Shown here in pieces: positions 12,301-25,322 of a stretch of DNA of 64,000 bases; positions within the stretch are counted from its first letter, which is position 1, and every line of letters begins with the position of its first letter. The notes under the pieces were generated by a model. That model was not told the origin of the DNA, ran no database searches, and saw only the letters and a program-made list of their open reading frames with translations. The DNA comes from Blepharisma stoltei (Eukaryota > Ciliophora > Heterotrichea > Heterotrichida > Blepharismidae). The stretch is taken from assembly GCA_914767885.1 (NCBI GenBank), contig CAJZBQ010000047.1, forward strand, positions 558,001 through 622,000. Direction: 5' to 3'. The position numbers and the translations under genes were made by a program.

Positions 12301-13569
12301 CTATCTTGCCATTTCGTAATATTTCTTGCAGGAATTTAAATTTCCGTTATTTAAATAACGATTATTATTACCTTTGTTGGTATTCTGAGAAAAATATATT
12401 TTGGAAGACTGCTGAGCTTCACATTCTTGCTTCAAGTTTTCCATATAATTTAATTCCACAAGTTTTTCAATATTATACCGTTGCTGCAATGCTATTTCTT
12501 TAAAAGTATAGCGTCTGAATCGCTATAGTTTGCCTTGGCGAGGGTTCTCCGCAGCAACTTGGAGCTCTGACAAGCCACCTAAAGGTGACAAGCCAACTTC
12601 AAGTTGGCAAATCCTTGCAAAAGGGCGCACTCTTGCCAATTTGGAGTTGACTTGTCGCCTGTAAGAGGCTCCTCAGAGCTCCAAGTCACTGTGGAGAATC
12701 CTCGCCAAGGCAAACTATAGCGATTCAGACGCTATATCAGGGTCTATTCAATAATTAATATGATTTTTGCTTGTTATTGCGGAAACTCTAAACTTTTGTG
12801 AAGGAATCAATGAAAACATTTGAGGAGATTTAGGTGAAACTGCTGAAAATAAAGAAAATATAACTAAAATTATAATTGGGAGAATCTGGATTATAGGCTT
12901 TCAATTAATTCGTTTCTGTGTTCGTCTTTGGAAATTATATGTTTTTTCCTTTGAAAAGTAATCAGAGAAAATATCTTGAAAATATTCATCAAAATCGGAA
13001 GATTCTTCTGGAGAGCTATTGATGTCTTTATGGCTGTCAACGCCAGTAAGGTTATAATTTTTGCGTTTTTCCTCGTCACTTAAGCATGAAAATGCTTTAC
13101 TTAATCCTGCTAGTGAGCAAAAAAAAGTTTTTGTTTTTTCATAAAGATAAATTATTAATATTTTTTTTCAAACATAAAAAAATCCATTTTAGCCAAAATT
13201 GAGAATTAAAAATTAATTTAATTTGCGAATTTATGTTTTAAGATGCAAGCTGTTTAATATTAAACAGAATTAGCTAGAGATTTCATTATAATAATTATTA
13301 TCACATATGTATCGAAATATTTTTTAATAACAAATTTTTGTTAGTGGGGTTTTTAATAAACAAAGGGTATTTAGCAGTTTAAAAGCTTCATCAGCTTTTG
13401 GGGATTGATTTTTATCAGGATGCAATTGCAATGCAAGTTTTTTGTAAGCCTTTTTGATCTCTTCTTTGGGGCAGGCAGGCTTTACTCCTAAAATTGCATA
13501 GTAATTGTCTTGCTCAAGTATTTTTTTGCAAATTTTTTCTTGAGCTATATTTGTCTGACTACAGTTCAT
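12301..13569 (-). CDS. DNAJB12/14-like membrane J-protein (two IESs)
   Basis: ER-type Hsp40 that would recruit Hsp70 to the membrane. After removal of two IESs (13098-13367 and 12507-12734) it encodes 256 residues. It has a J domain with YYAILGV, the HPD motif in LQLHPDKNQ, and [18 protein letters not shown], which is rebuilt only when the first IES is removed. A single hydrophobic segment ([17 protein letters not shown]) follows, then a C-terminal region like the DUF1977 tail of DNAJB12/14, with [11 protein letters not shown]. The second IES, a perfect palindromic MITE, splits this tail between WIDPD and TFKEIALQQ. The total is divisible by three. The gene converges on PAS gene 2 and is followed upstream by the giant gene in the same orientation. 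Confidence 0.87.
12507..12734 (-). mobile_element. 228-bp IES: near-perfect palindromic MITE (TATAGCG ends)
   Basis: The terminal inverted repeat begins TATAGCGTCTGAATCGCTAT and is perfect for 37 bp, then imperfect almost to the centre, so the element folds into one long hairpin. It sits in a TATA target. Excision from the outermost TA to the outermost TA restores the DNAJB12-like tail. Unrelated in sequence to the CTCC family. Confidence 0.88.
13098..13367 (-). mobile_element. 270-bp IES in the J domain (degenerate CTCC-family MITE)
   Basis: Bounded by TA. Removal converts an interrupted J domain into [18 protein letters not shown], the expected helix IV. The termini no longer show the CTCC repeat, but the interior keeps the family block CAGAATTAGCTAGAGATTTC. 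It is therefore a decayed copy with intact excision boundaries. Confidence 0.85.
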
Positions 13570-13826
13570 ATTTAGAAAAACTATTTTTTATTTTTTGCGA
13601 AATCTTGTATATATTTTCTGTTAACGAATGTTTCTACTTGCATATCTATTAAAACCTTGTTTTAAATGTTAAAGATTACTTCACCTTTAAACTTAATAAA
13701 AACACTTATTATATCTTGCAAAACAACCTAACAGTTATTATCAAAGTTGTTTTTGGATGAGGTTTTTAAGTTAATATTTTTATTACACTTTTTAATCAAT
13801 AATTTTTTATTGTTTTCTTAATACAT

Positions 13827-16800
13827 TTATTCATTTTTAAACCTGTTAAAGACAATACTTTCACCAGCTGTATACAATGGCCTAAACTCATTAAAGCTGT
13901 CAGACCTCTCTGCTACATCTTGCTCTGGGTCTAAAATTAAATAGCTCGTATTAGGCCGATAAACTGGAGTATTGGATTCACCAGGTTTTTCTAATCTTTG
14001 CAAATATAATTTTTCAATTTCTCTCAATTTCCCAGTATCAGCTGCCTTTTTTGTTCGCTTTTTCTTCCTTTTACCTAAGGCAGTCGTAGTCATTTGCCTT
14101 GATTCTCTATAAAAGCTAGTTAAGTCTTCATTGGGCATGTTAACTTGCGTTAAATCCATATTGTGGTAAATACTTGGCCTAGCAGGCGTCCAGTCTGAAT
14201 TTTCGCTTTCTGATTTAAATGTATAATGAGGAGGAAGACTAAATTCTCTGGGAGAACTATATTTCTCTTTATCAATCATTGACATAACAGAACCTAAAGT
14301 CTGTAAATTTCTATACTCAATGGCTTCTTCAGGCTCAGATGAAAAAATTAATGGCTTCAATGGCCTAGGAGGTTTTTTAGATTTAGGTGATTTTACATAG
14401 GGAACTGATGAGATCCACCCTGTTTTGTCAGGAATTAGGTTTTCTGGATTAAAATCATGGTCAAGTGGGCTCTCCAGTTTCGAAGGAAGCTTAGAAAGTT
14501 CTGATTTTCTTTCTAAATCAATTATTTTGGCTCCTCTAAAATCTCTTCTAACTGTTACTCTTGCATTGGTTTTCTTATGCTTCAAAGTAGCTATATGGAC
14601 ATCATCTTTATCAATAATAGTATCCGGAATATCATAATCATTCCTATCAATTTTATCCCCTTCTTTAATATTCCCTACCTCATTCACCACTTTTGCACCA
14701 TGAAATGTTTTTCTTATTTTCACATCTTCTCCAGTTTCATTATGCGTAACAATGACAACCTCAGGGTCAAATGGATCCGGATATGCATTGTGAAACGCAA
14801 AGTCGCTTTCATCTTTAACACTTTGGCCAATTAAATAATCATGTGGTAGTCTTGCTCTTTTTTCTAAATCTACTATTCTTGCTCCTTTGAAATTTCTCTT
14901 GACTCTGACTTTTTCTCCTTTATACGTGTATAAGGTTGCGAAATGGACGTCATCTTCGTCAATTATTGCGGACGACAAATCATAGTCAGCTATTTCGATT
15001 GGAGGTTTGTTCTTTAGTACTTTATTTTCTAAGTCTACAATTCTTGCACCTCTGAATCCTTTTTTAATGAAAAGACGCTCTCCTGTGACCTTATGAGGAA
15101 TTATGACCACTTCGGGGTCGTTGCTATCAGCAAAAGCTCTTTCAAATTCTAATTCATCCTCTTCCTTAATTACCCCTAAACTATTGTTGGGTTGACCAAA
15201 TAGCATATTAATTTTTTCTTCTTCTGAAAGCCCTTCGCTATTAGAAAAATCTTCTTTATTTGAAAGTCCATCTATTTCTTGATTTTCTGGCTCATTTTGG
15301 GTTGACTCTGCGTCAATTTTGTGTGAAAATTCTGGATTTTCATGATTTAAAGCTTCAAGTTTGCCACTGCTAGTTAACTCAAAGTCTTCTTTATATAAAG
15401 AAACGAAATCTTCATTATTTGGCTCAGTTTCTGTATATTCCTCTGAAGAAAGGTTATATTCAATTATTTTTGGTGGCTCTTCTTTAAGCTCTGTGAAGCG
15501 TGGCTCAAAAATTTTCATTGCTGGAGCTTTATACTCGGTTTTAGAATTTTGGAAATCCCCTTGAAGGATTGTGTCGTCTTCTCTCAAAAATGTCGATTCG
15601 TCAGATAAATAATTATTAGACATATGCAGTTTTTCTTCACCATATGGTTCATCTATTATAATAGGAGGCTTTGATATCTGGAATATATTTGGATCTACCT
15701 TTATGTCTCGAGCTGAAACCATTGGATATGAGTTTCTTCTTTTATAATGATTATACAATTCATCATCTGTTTTTACTATAAAAGACTTGCTTCTCCACCT
15801 TAACTTTTTCTTTTTGAATGGCAAAAACGCAGGCAAAATATCTTTAAAATCCACTTGTGGGAGAAATTTCACCATATTATTCAACGTGTTATTAGGGCTT
15901 ACAAGCTTTTGACCTTCTTGATTTGTGTCTCTAAATTCATTTTCCCATTCTTTTCTTAATAGTGACTGCTCCAATTTCTTCAAATCAATAAAGATAAAAA
16001 ATCCTAAAAATAGCGTAACTATGAAGGAATCTAAAGAAAACATGAACAGCCAGTCAGATATAGAATAATGGTTCATTAGTAAGATTTGAGCTGTTATTAT
16101 AGGGATAAATGTGCATAGCAAGCTCACATATCCAAATTTTATTAGCAGCTTATATAATTTCCACTTATTATCGAAATTGGCTTTAAAGCAATCTTTATTG
16201 AATAGCCCACAATAAATAATTCTGACACAATGAAACGATATAAAAGCCGATAAAAGAAGAGTTGCAGCTGAGGCTCCTCTATGATTTTTCCAGCTTCATG
16301 CCATTCGATCAGAATATTTAACTCATGTGACAATTCCTTTGGTACATTTTGTTGAAATTTTTTACCTTGTTATAAATTTGATAGAATTTTAAACGTTTTT
16401 TTTTGCCGAGCAATTGCCTCACAAGGAAAAAGTTACTGCCAAAAATCCTATACAAGGGATAAAATCCTATCAAATAGATGGCGACGGATTTTTCCTTCAA
16501 TATCTAAAAGTTCCATCACTTCTGAAAATATTTTTAATATATTTCCATATAAAAATTTCATTGCACATATAATGGAAAAACAAAGCCCCAAGAATAAGAA
16601 TGATTGCGATAGTTACTATTAAGCTGCTCTCAGTGCCAATTTCAAATAATCGTCTAGAATGGTCTCCTCCTTGATCAGGAATATAAGAGCACAAAAATAT
16701 CCAAGAAGCGCATGATGAGACAGATCACACAGAAATTGCTGAAGGTACAAAGTTAACACCAATCGCTGTTAATTTAGTTATGCCTATAATGCCTACTGAA

Positions 16801-19800
16801 ATAAAAGTAACTCCAGTAAAAGGAAATGGTACCGTCCCTATGTCAAAGTTATCTGATGAAGTTGTATTGCTACAGTCTGAATTTTGACATTTTATACAAT
16901 AATTGTTGAAGTCTTGATAGCCATGAGGACATTTAGAAACACAGGTATTATTAAACAAAATTGTAGAATTGTCACAGCTTGTGCATTCATCTATGTTGTT
17001 TTCGCACGTAAGGCATGATGAATCGCAATCAACACATGTTTTATCAATTGGAATTGTAGTCCCAGTTGGACATGATTTTGTACAGCCGCCATTATATACG
17101 AAATAAGCAGAATTTGCGCATTTTGTACAGTTAGAAGTCGAGTTATAGCAAGTTTTGCATTGAGATTGGCATGGAAGACATTGATAATTAGAAGTCGGGG
17201 TTGTTGTATAGCCATCTTCGCATGGAGTAATGCACAGATGTGAAGTCAGAACTTTAGGAGGGCTGCAAGATGTGCAGTTTGTAGATGAATAATCGCATGT
17301 AAGACAACTCGAAGAGCACGATTGGCAAGAAGTGCCATAATAATACTGTCCATCTGGACATGGTGTAATGCAGTAGCCATTTCTTAATGAATAATTTGCA
17401 TTGCAGGTTAAGCAATTGCTTGATGATGAACATTCATAGCAATTATCTGAGCATTTATAGCAAACATATGATGAACTGTAATAGTCTGTTGGGCAACTAC
17501 CCACGCAAGTATTATTTAATAAGCTTCCTGTGCTGCAAGAAGTGCAATAGCTTGCTTTTCCTTCACATGTTTTGCAAGGCGTTGAGCATGATTGACACTT
17601 CGATCCTACTTTATAAGTCCCATCAGGGCAGTTTTCATAGCAAGAGTTGCCAATTAGTATAGCATCATTATAGCATGATAAGCATTTTGTAGAGCTCGTT
17701 TCGCAAGTTTTGCATGTGGAATCGCATGCATTGCAGCTACTTCCGACTAAGTAATAATTATCGTTGCAAGATGTGCAACTGGTTTTCGTTCCTGAGCAGG
17801 TTTTGCAGCTCGTATCGCAGCTAACGCAAGTGTTTCCTACAAGAATTAGGCCATTAACACATGATGTGCATTTATCTATAGTTTCAATGCATGCACTGCA
17901 AGGGTAATTACAACTCACACAAGAGCCATTTATTAGAGATAATGGGGGTGAGCACGAAGTGCAAATGGTTGAGGTGCCTGAGCATTCGAGACAAGCAGTA
18001 GAGCATGCTTCACAAATAAGCCCGCTTTGATAACTGCCTGATGGACAATTATCATAGCATTTGCCTTTATAAGCAAAAAGTTGGGTATTGGTGACATTGC
18101 TAGGTTTGCATGTGTTACAATATACAGATGATAAACAGGTATTGCAAGGATATACACAAGGAAGGCATTTTGAAGAATCTAGATAATATCCAGAATTGCA
18201 GATAGTTATTGGATCACACATCCCATTGTCATAAGAACATGACTCTGTAGCACAGGCTGGGTCGCACTGGCTATTTGCTAATAGAGCTTTAGTACAACCT
18301 TCAGCGCACATTAAAGTGCAGGCGCCTAAATTAGGCTCATAGCCACTAGGACATACAGACCAGCATTGATGATTATACAAATAAGTGGTAGAATTGCAGG
18401 CTGTGCATGTCGTTGTCGTTTGGGTACAAGTAGCACATGGGCTTTGGCAATTCTGGCAAGTATTTCCTACTGGTACCGTGCTTTTATCGAGACAGGAATT
18501 TATGCAGTTTCCTTGATAAAGATATAAACCATTCAAACAGCTAGTGCAATAATAAGTTTGCCCAGAGCAAGCACTGCAATTTCCTACACAAGCTGTGCAT
18601 TCATAACCACTCCCTATTGTAGTGTATCCTGTATCACATTTAGTTTGGCATGAAGACCCTTGCAGAACTTTTCCAGTAGGGCATGTTGTGCAGTAATCAA
18701 AAGTCCCTTTGCAAGTATCGCAGTTTGAGCTGCAGTCTTCACAGACATTACCTAGTTGCACTGTATAATCTGCTGGACATTCTTTTAAGCATTCGCCGTT
18801 ATAAAGATATTTACTACTATTACAGCTAATGCAAGTATCTGTGGTTACAGCACATTCTTTACAAGAACTATTGCAGTCTACACAAATAAGGCCGCTCTTC
18901 AATGTCCCTTCTGGACAGTCACTATAGCAGTCGTTATTATATAGATATTGCTTAAGCCCTGCTATAGAGTTGCTTAGACAAGCTGTGCAAGTGGTTGCTG
19001 CTGAACATTCTTTGCAAGGGTATTCACAAGCTTGGCATGCACTTCCATCCCAGTATTTCCCAGACCCACAAGTACTTTGCACACAATCTCCATTATCTCA
19101 ATTGCAATCCACTGTTTGACAGTCAGAATCACAAACTCCATTATTCAGCATGGCATCAGTGCAATTAGCAGAGCATTGGACAGGGGGCTCAATAATAGCA
19201 CAAGTTCCTGTATTATTATAATACCCAGCAGGGCAGCTTGATAAGCATAATGAATTATATTTTACATACTGACTCGCACATAAACTGCAGCTTGTTGATC
19301 CAGAGCAGGCTATACAAGATGAAGGGCAGCTTTCACAAGTATTTCCATTAGGATAGCTCCCATCAGGGCAATTAGCTAAGCATTGGTGCTCATATAAGAA
19401 TTTATCACTGGTGCAGCTTGTGCAGTAAGTAGTTGTCCCATAGCACTCATAGCACCCCTCACATTTGATGCATTTATTGCTGCTTGTCGAAGTAGTTGTA
19501 TAGCCTGTATTGCATGAAGCTTGACATTTAGTTCCTTGTAAAACTTTTCCAGCTGGACACGCTGTGCAGGAATCATAAGTCACATTGCAATATAAACAAT
19601 TAGTGCTGCAATCTACGCAAGAATCCCCTACAACTATCGTTGTATCGCTAGGGCAGCTTGATATACAATTATTATTGTATAGATAATAGCCTGACTTGCA
19701 AGAAATACATGTGTTAGAGTTGCCTTGGCATTCAGAGCATTTGCTATTGCAATCTACGCAGGTAATTCCACTTTTCACAGTCCCAGAAGGGCATTTATCA

Positions 19801-22800
19801 TAACAATAATAATCATAAATAAGTAATTGGACTCCTGTAGTAGAATTTGCCTTGCAAGATGTGCAGGTAGTTGGCCCAATGCAGTTGTTGCATGGATAGG
19901 AGCAATCTACGCATTGAGTTCCATCTTGATATTTTCCAAAAGAGCAGCTTCCTGCAGATAAGCAATTTCCATTATCATAATTGCAGTCAGTTGTATTGCA
20001 AATTGAATCACATGCAGAGTTTCCTAATAATGTCGATGTGCAGCCCACTGCGCAGTCACTGGCAGAAATAGGGATGCAATGGCCAGAACTTGGCATATAA
20101 TTTTCAGGACACGAAGAAACACACCAACTGCTAGTTGAGTCACTGTATAGATACATGTTCGTATAGCAAGCTGTACAGTTTGTAGTCGTTATGGAGCAGC
20201 TAAAGCAGTTTGTGTTGCATGCTAAGCATTGGTTGTTTGATAGTATGTAGCCTCCTTGGCAGCTGTCGACGCATGAGCCATTTTCTAATACTAAGCTTGA
20301 AGAGCAGGCTGTGCAAGTGTTTGGATCTGTTAAGCATTTAGCACAATTGCTGCTGCAAGATATACATAATGAACCACTTTGAATAGAAATATCGGCTGGG
20401 CATTGAGAAACACAGCTATTTTGATATAAATATTTTCCATTTGGACAACTTTTGCAAGTATTTGTGGAGCCCGAGCATGTCAAGCATGTTGAATTGCAAG
20501 CTAAGCAGATCCCATCGCCAGGAATATAGGTGCCAGAGGGGCAGCTTGATACGCAAGAGCTCCCTAATAGATAATTTCCTGAATCACAACTGGTACAAGC
20601 AGTTGCTGATGATGAGCATGTTGCACAAGTCTGATTGCAAGCAACGCATTCAACTCCATTCGAAAAATAGCCATCAGTGCAGTGATCTACACAAGTTGTC
20701 CCTTCAAGCAGTTTATTTCCAAGGCATGAAGTACAATAAGCGGGCGCTCCAGAGCAGGTTTCACATGAGTTTATACAATCTTTACAACGGTTCAGTACTA
20801 AAACTGTTCAATAAGGGCATGGAGATACACATGAATAACCATAAAGATAGTAATTTGAAATGCATGTAGTACAATTTGAGGTTGTCAATGAGCATGTATT
20901 GCATGGAGAATCACAAGGGTAGCAAACTCCATTGCTCTGGATATAATATCCTCCACCTGTGCAACTAGATACACATTTCCCAGATTGCAAGAGTAGCGGG
21001 GAATTGCATGATGTGCAGTAAGAAGCTGATTGTGAGCATTTCGAACAACTTGGAGAGCATGCATCGCACGTATATGAGGTGCTATTGGCAAAGGTGCTAT
21101 CTGGGCATGTGACTGTACATGTTCCATCAGCATTCAGATATGTATTTGCCCCATAGTTTGGGGCTGATTTTTTTACCGTGCATGAAGTGCATACAGATGC
21201 GCTTGAGCAAGTGGCACATGGGTTTATACATGACAAACAAGTCAAGCCATCTCCATATTTACCACTTGGACAAGAGCTGCTGCAGGTATTATCATAATAA
21301 TAAGGATAAAGACCTGCAGAGTCACATGTCAAGCAGTATGTAGAATAGTCCTTGCAAGTTAGACAAATAGTATCGCAGTCGTCGCATTTCTTTGCGGGTG
21401 TTGTAATATTGTCGTATTGCCCATTAGGGCAATTTGCGTTGCAGGTGTTCCCATCTAAGTAAGGATATGATCCACTTGGATCACAAGAAGTGCAATAGTT
21501 TGGAGTGGTGAAGCAGGTATAGCAATTACTGTCACATGTAAAAGATGAGGTAACGTAAGTGCATTCATCAATTGAATAGCTACCTATTTTTGAGTATAAT
21601 AGTCAAGCTGACGTAAGTATTTGCTTGTTAGGATTCGTTAAACCTGTGATAAGGATTGCAATCCTGCTAGCTGAAGTATATGAAGTGTCAAAACCACCAG
21701 TGGTTATTATTACTTTGCTTGCAACCACACATGTAAAACTTGAACTCAAAGTTATTGGGAGGCATGAAATAGACCCGGCTGAGAATTCAGCTGGAATTGT
21801 CAGCAAAATAGTTGTTCCTGATGGATGCACATTAAGAGGCGTATAGCTGATAGTATAATTTGTAGTTACCCCTATTCTGCTATCTGCAGCACTTATAACG
21901 ATGTTTGTAATATTTCCTGGGGTTGTGGTAGTCACAGTTAGCCCATTCTCTTTTTTATCCATATAATATCCATCTGTTGTCATCGTGTAAATTGAGAATG
22001 AAGAAGTTGATTGGGTAGATGGAGGATTTGTGATTGGCGAAATTGAAAAACACAAAACGCTGCCACTTGATAAGGAACTTGACAAGCTTAATGTAGCCTG
22101 AACATCTGTAGAGTTCCCTGAGCAAGAAATTGATGTTATAACGCTGCTTATAGCAGAGCATGAAGGATTTGAAGGCGTTGCGATCTCAGCTGGGAATTTT
22201 ACATCAACTACACATCCAGTTTCTGTGGGGTTTTTGATTGTTATGTTAAATGTATAAGTAGCTGGAGCTCCATTTACAAATGAATTCATTGATATGCTAG
22301 CAGAACTAAGAGTATTTGCTGTAGTCATCTGCACATAAATTCCTGAACTTTTTGCATCAATAGCATATCCATTAGAATCAAAAGTCTCCACATTAAACGA
22401 TTGATATTTTCTTGTGGAAGGTGGGTTTATTATGAACCCCACCGAGAAGCTTAAAGTCCCAGGACTAAAGCTGCCAGTGTTAAATCCATTGACTATTTTT
22501 ATAGAGTTACTAGTGCAGGTACAAGAAAAACTGTTTGTATTGAATCCTGAAATTTTTGTACAGGAATTTTGAGCACTAGTAATATCTGATATAGAAACTC
22601 CAGTAGGAAAAGTTACAGTTAAATATCCATTAGATGGGATGAGCGTGGTAGTGTTAATAGAAAAAGTATATGTAGATTTATCTCCAGTAATAAAGGAATC
22701 TGGAGTTACTGTGGCAGATCTTAATTCTGCAGCTTGGGCTGTAAAAGTGACTCCAGTAGTTATTTGGTCTACAAGATAGCTAAAAGTATTATCTGGTGAT

Positions 22801-25052
22801 GAAGAAATAGCAAATGAGTCTGTCTTGTAAGTGGTAAGTGGATTTGTGATTTGATCGATCTCAAATTTTATGATCCCAGCTGAAAATCCTGATGGGAACC
22901 CGTCAGTAATATATAAAGTTTTTGATGAAACTGAGCAGCTCGCACTTGAAGAAAGCCCATACAAGTTAGAAAGGGTGCATGAAGTTTTAGTTCTTGCTGC
23001 GATTCCTACAGTTGATGGGAACACAATAGATAGCCCAGCTCCAGCTGGCAAGTTATGACTAACTACAAAATCAAATAAATAGGCAGTTGTTGCACCAACT
23101 ATGTAAACTGAAGTGCTGATAAAAGGATTGGAGCCGTCTTGAGTTATTGACCCTGGGGTTGCTGTAAAAACACCTCCAGTTCCAATGTCAACTTGACTTA
23201 GCGTTGATGTCAAATGGCGCACTGAAAAAGTATCAGTTGGCTTGGTTGATGAGGGAGTTGTTATTGGGTTACATGAAATGCTCACAGTTCCACCCTGAGC
23301 ATATGCTGTATAGCCATTGGTGATTCTTATAACATTTGTACTTACTAATGTGTACGAAAGCTGCTTTAAAGCAATTCCACTAGAGCCAGTCACAACCATT
23401 GAAGAAGTAAATCCAAGCTGACTAGGGAAGGTGATATACATAAAAATGGAGTGGCGAACCAACCCGACCTGTTAACACTGTAGCTGGGGTCACCCAGGGG
23501 ACCTTGTGGAAGGGAGGTTGGCGTTCGGTAATGTGTATCCGGCCAGGTTTTTACTTGGTTTGGGTGGAGCTCAATGTCGGATTAGGCCTACGGCAAGTTA
23601 CACCCAGGACCAAGGTTTTTTGCCTCTTGGGAAGATGGGTTCGGCGTTGGAAAGGGAAAGTCCAGCAGAGTCGACAAGACCAATCGGGCAATTTCCTAGC
23701 GCGATACCAGGCGTTGCGTCCTGGGCGACGGATTCCATCTTGGCCGGTAGCTTGACCAGAAAATTCATTGTTTGAATTTTCTGGAAGGGCAACCCAAGTT
23801 GACGTACAGCACGGTGGCCCAGCCCACTGACTCGCCGTTAGACGCGAGCCTCAGGCGGGCGAGGAGTCTACCCCTAGAGGGTGGCGGCAGGCGGCCAAGA
23901 CGAAACAAGGTGGAGATAAAGCGTTGTATGACGCCCAACAGGGAGCTTTTCGATAATCTAATTAAGTAAGTAAGTAAGTAAGTAACTAGGGAAGGTGATT
24001 TCTATTATATCATTTGCCGCAAATGGGTTAGTAACAGTAAAAGCGATGACGTTAAACTGGGTGCTTGTACTTACCGTTTTGCTTACCGCTGATATATATG
24101 AGTCAGCAATGGTTATAGTATTTGGGTCAGATGCAGCTACCAATATTGTATTTGTGCTGGACTCATAAATCCCTCCATAAGAGTCTTTTAAATTAAAAAC
24201 AAACCCTGAAAACCCAGTTGGGCTAGGTGGATTGTAGCATAAAGTTACATTAAATCTCACTTCACCTGTTTTTGTTGACGAAAATCCATTTTTAACTGTC
24301 AAAGCTTTATTTGTGCTATCAAATGAGCATGAAATAGCTGAATCTATATTAGAAACAGCACTGCAAGCTGGACTTGCTGTCCTTATGATTTGCCTAATAT
24401 TTGTTCCTGCTGCTAAAAGATACTCATTTCAAGATGGAAAAGTTATATAAATTATGCTTCCTGATGGAGACTCAAACTGAGGGGTATATATAAAAGTTCA
24501 TGTACTTTGTGCTCCAATTATTGTGCTGGCCGGAAAAATAGAGGCTGCATTCATCGATACAGAAGTAGCCTGGATAGCTAAATTTGTATCATTTGGATCT
24601 GATGTGTCAATGACACTTCCAGAACTTGATAGTGTTGTAATTAAAATTGAAGATGTTTGAGTTGTTGATTTAGGATTTGTAATGCTTCCTAGCACCACTT
24701 GAAATGGAAGAATGCTTCCTTGTGGGATTGATCCGCTTGCGAAAAAATTATAAATTGTGATGACTCGATTGGCGGAAGAGCAATACGCTGTAGAAGAGGT
24801 TCCATACAAATTTGACAAAGTGCATGAATAATTAGAGCTGTCTGAGATCGTAACTTCACTAGGAAAGCTCAATGTAACAACCGAATCGCTTGGAGTTGCT
24901 GATGCTAATTGAAAGCTTATTGTATATGTTGCAGATGATCTGACTGTGGTTGGAGAGATGCCAAGAGCATCTGTTGAAAGAATTGTTCCACCTAGATAAA
25001 TTTTACCTTTGGCAACATTGAGGAGTAAAATTCATAAAATTAGAATTTTCAT
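13827..25052 (-). CDS. Giant surface protein: beta-sandwich repeats, furin-like Cys-rich repeats, LNRs, membrane region, repetitive cytoplasmic tail
   Basis: One gene of 3,488 codons plus stop after removing IESs 23423-23986 and 16280-16474; the remaining 10,467 nt are exactly divisible by three. Order: signal peptide MKILILWILLLNVAKG; about 940 residues of Ser/Thr-rich, Ig-like repeats with recurring ITFPS and NPPST motifs; about 1,600 residues of CxxC furin-like repeats; three Lin-12/Notch repeats (near 20.0, 19.1 and 18.25 kb, for example CNYDNGNC); hydrophobic segments (16.8-16.55 kb, then ASAATLLLSAFISF and FMFSLDSFIVTLFLGFFIFI); and an acidic roughly 700-residue tail with four copies of a (F)xGA(R/K)(I/V)VDLE repeat. 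This domain set is known from very large ciliate surface proteins of unknown function. Adhesion or sensing is an inference. TGA is used for Trp many times. Confidence 0.85.
16280..16474 (-). mobile_element. 195-bp IES in the membrane region of the giant gene
   Basis: Three TAA/TAG codons interrupt the frame between FRYWRKNPSPS and RGASAATLLLSA. Excision between TA at 16280 and TA at 16475 removes all three and keeps the frame. A direct repeat GATTTTTCC (16283-16291 and 16487-16495) offers an alternative excision, also in frame, giving RYWRKNHRGAS. No family similarity is recognised. Confidence 0.75.
23423..23986 (+). mobile_element. 564-bp retroposon IES with (TAAG)n tail
   Basis: A GC-rich insert in an AT-rich gene, flanked by the perfect 15-bp duplication ACTAGGGAAGGTGAT (23421-23435 and 23985-23999). 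It ends in a TAAG microsatellite just before the right duplication, as in target-primed reverse transcription. Removing the insert and one duplicate joins ...EITFPS to QLGFTSSM in the giant gene. The duplication contains TA, giving standard IES boundaries. Part of it matches the reverse complement of the 27.9-28.4 kb insert (GGCGTTGCGTCCTGGGC versus GGCGTTACGTCCCAGGC). Confidence 0.9.
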
Positions 25053-25322
25053 TTAAATTTTATAATTATCAACTTTTATAAATAAAGAAAATTCAATATA
25101 CTTATAATATCAATAATTCACATTCTATACCTTATGAAATTCCTTTACCCATTATAAATCATTACGCTTAATAAAGCCAGATTTTAATGATTTTATAAAT
25201 TAAGCATCCCAGACTGTTAATTTTTTGTCATAGTAGACTTAGCTATTGCTATCTAGAAATAGGCAATATATTTCTATAAGGTGTAAAATATTTTAAGCAT
25301 TTATATTTTCTAATAGATTAAA

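Noticed and set aside
16330-16480. TAA/TAG read as Gln (as in Condylostoma or Tetrahymena) to bridge the giant gene
   Set aside because: TAA/TAG are otherwise absent from coding frames and used as stops. A 195-bp insertion with direct repeats removes all three codons at once.
16725-21600. Cys-rich repeats as tandem DNA repeats or a variable surface antigen array
   Set aside because: The repeats are protein-level furin-like and LNR domains within one continuous frame, not nucleotide repeats.
23500-23970. Overlapping ORFs on both strands at 23.5-23.97 kb as genes
   Set aside because: They lie wholly within a retroposon insertion with a 15-bp target duplication and a simple-repeat tail. They are shadows of its GC-rich sequence.
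23956-23984. TAAG tandem repeat as a telomeric or chromosome-breakage sequence
   Set aside because: It abuts a target duplication and has the position of a retroposon 3' tail; other copies have different tail units.
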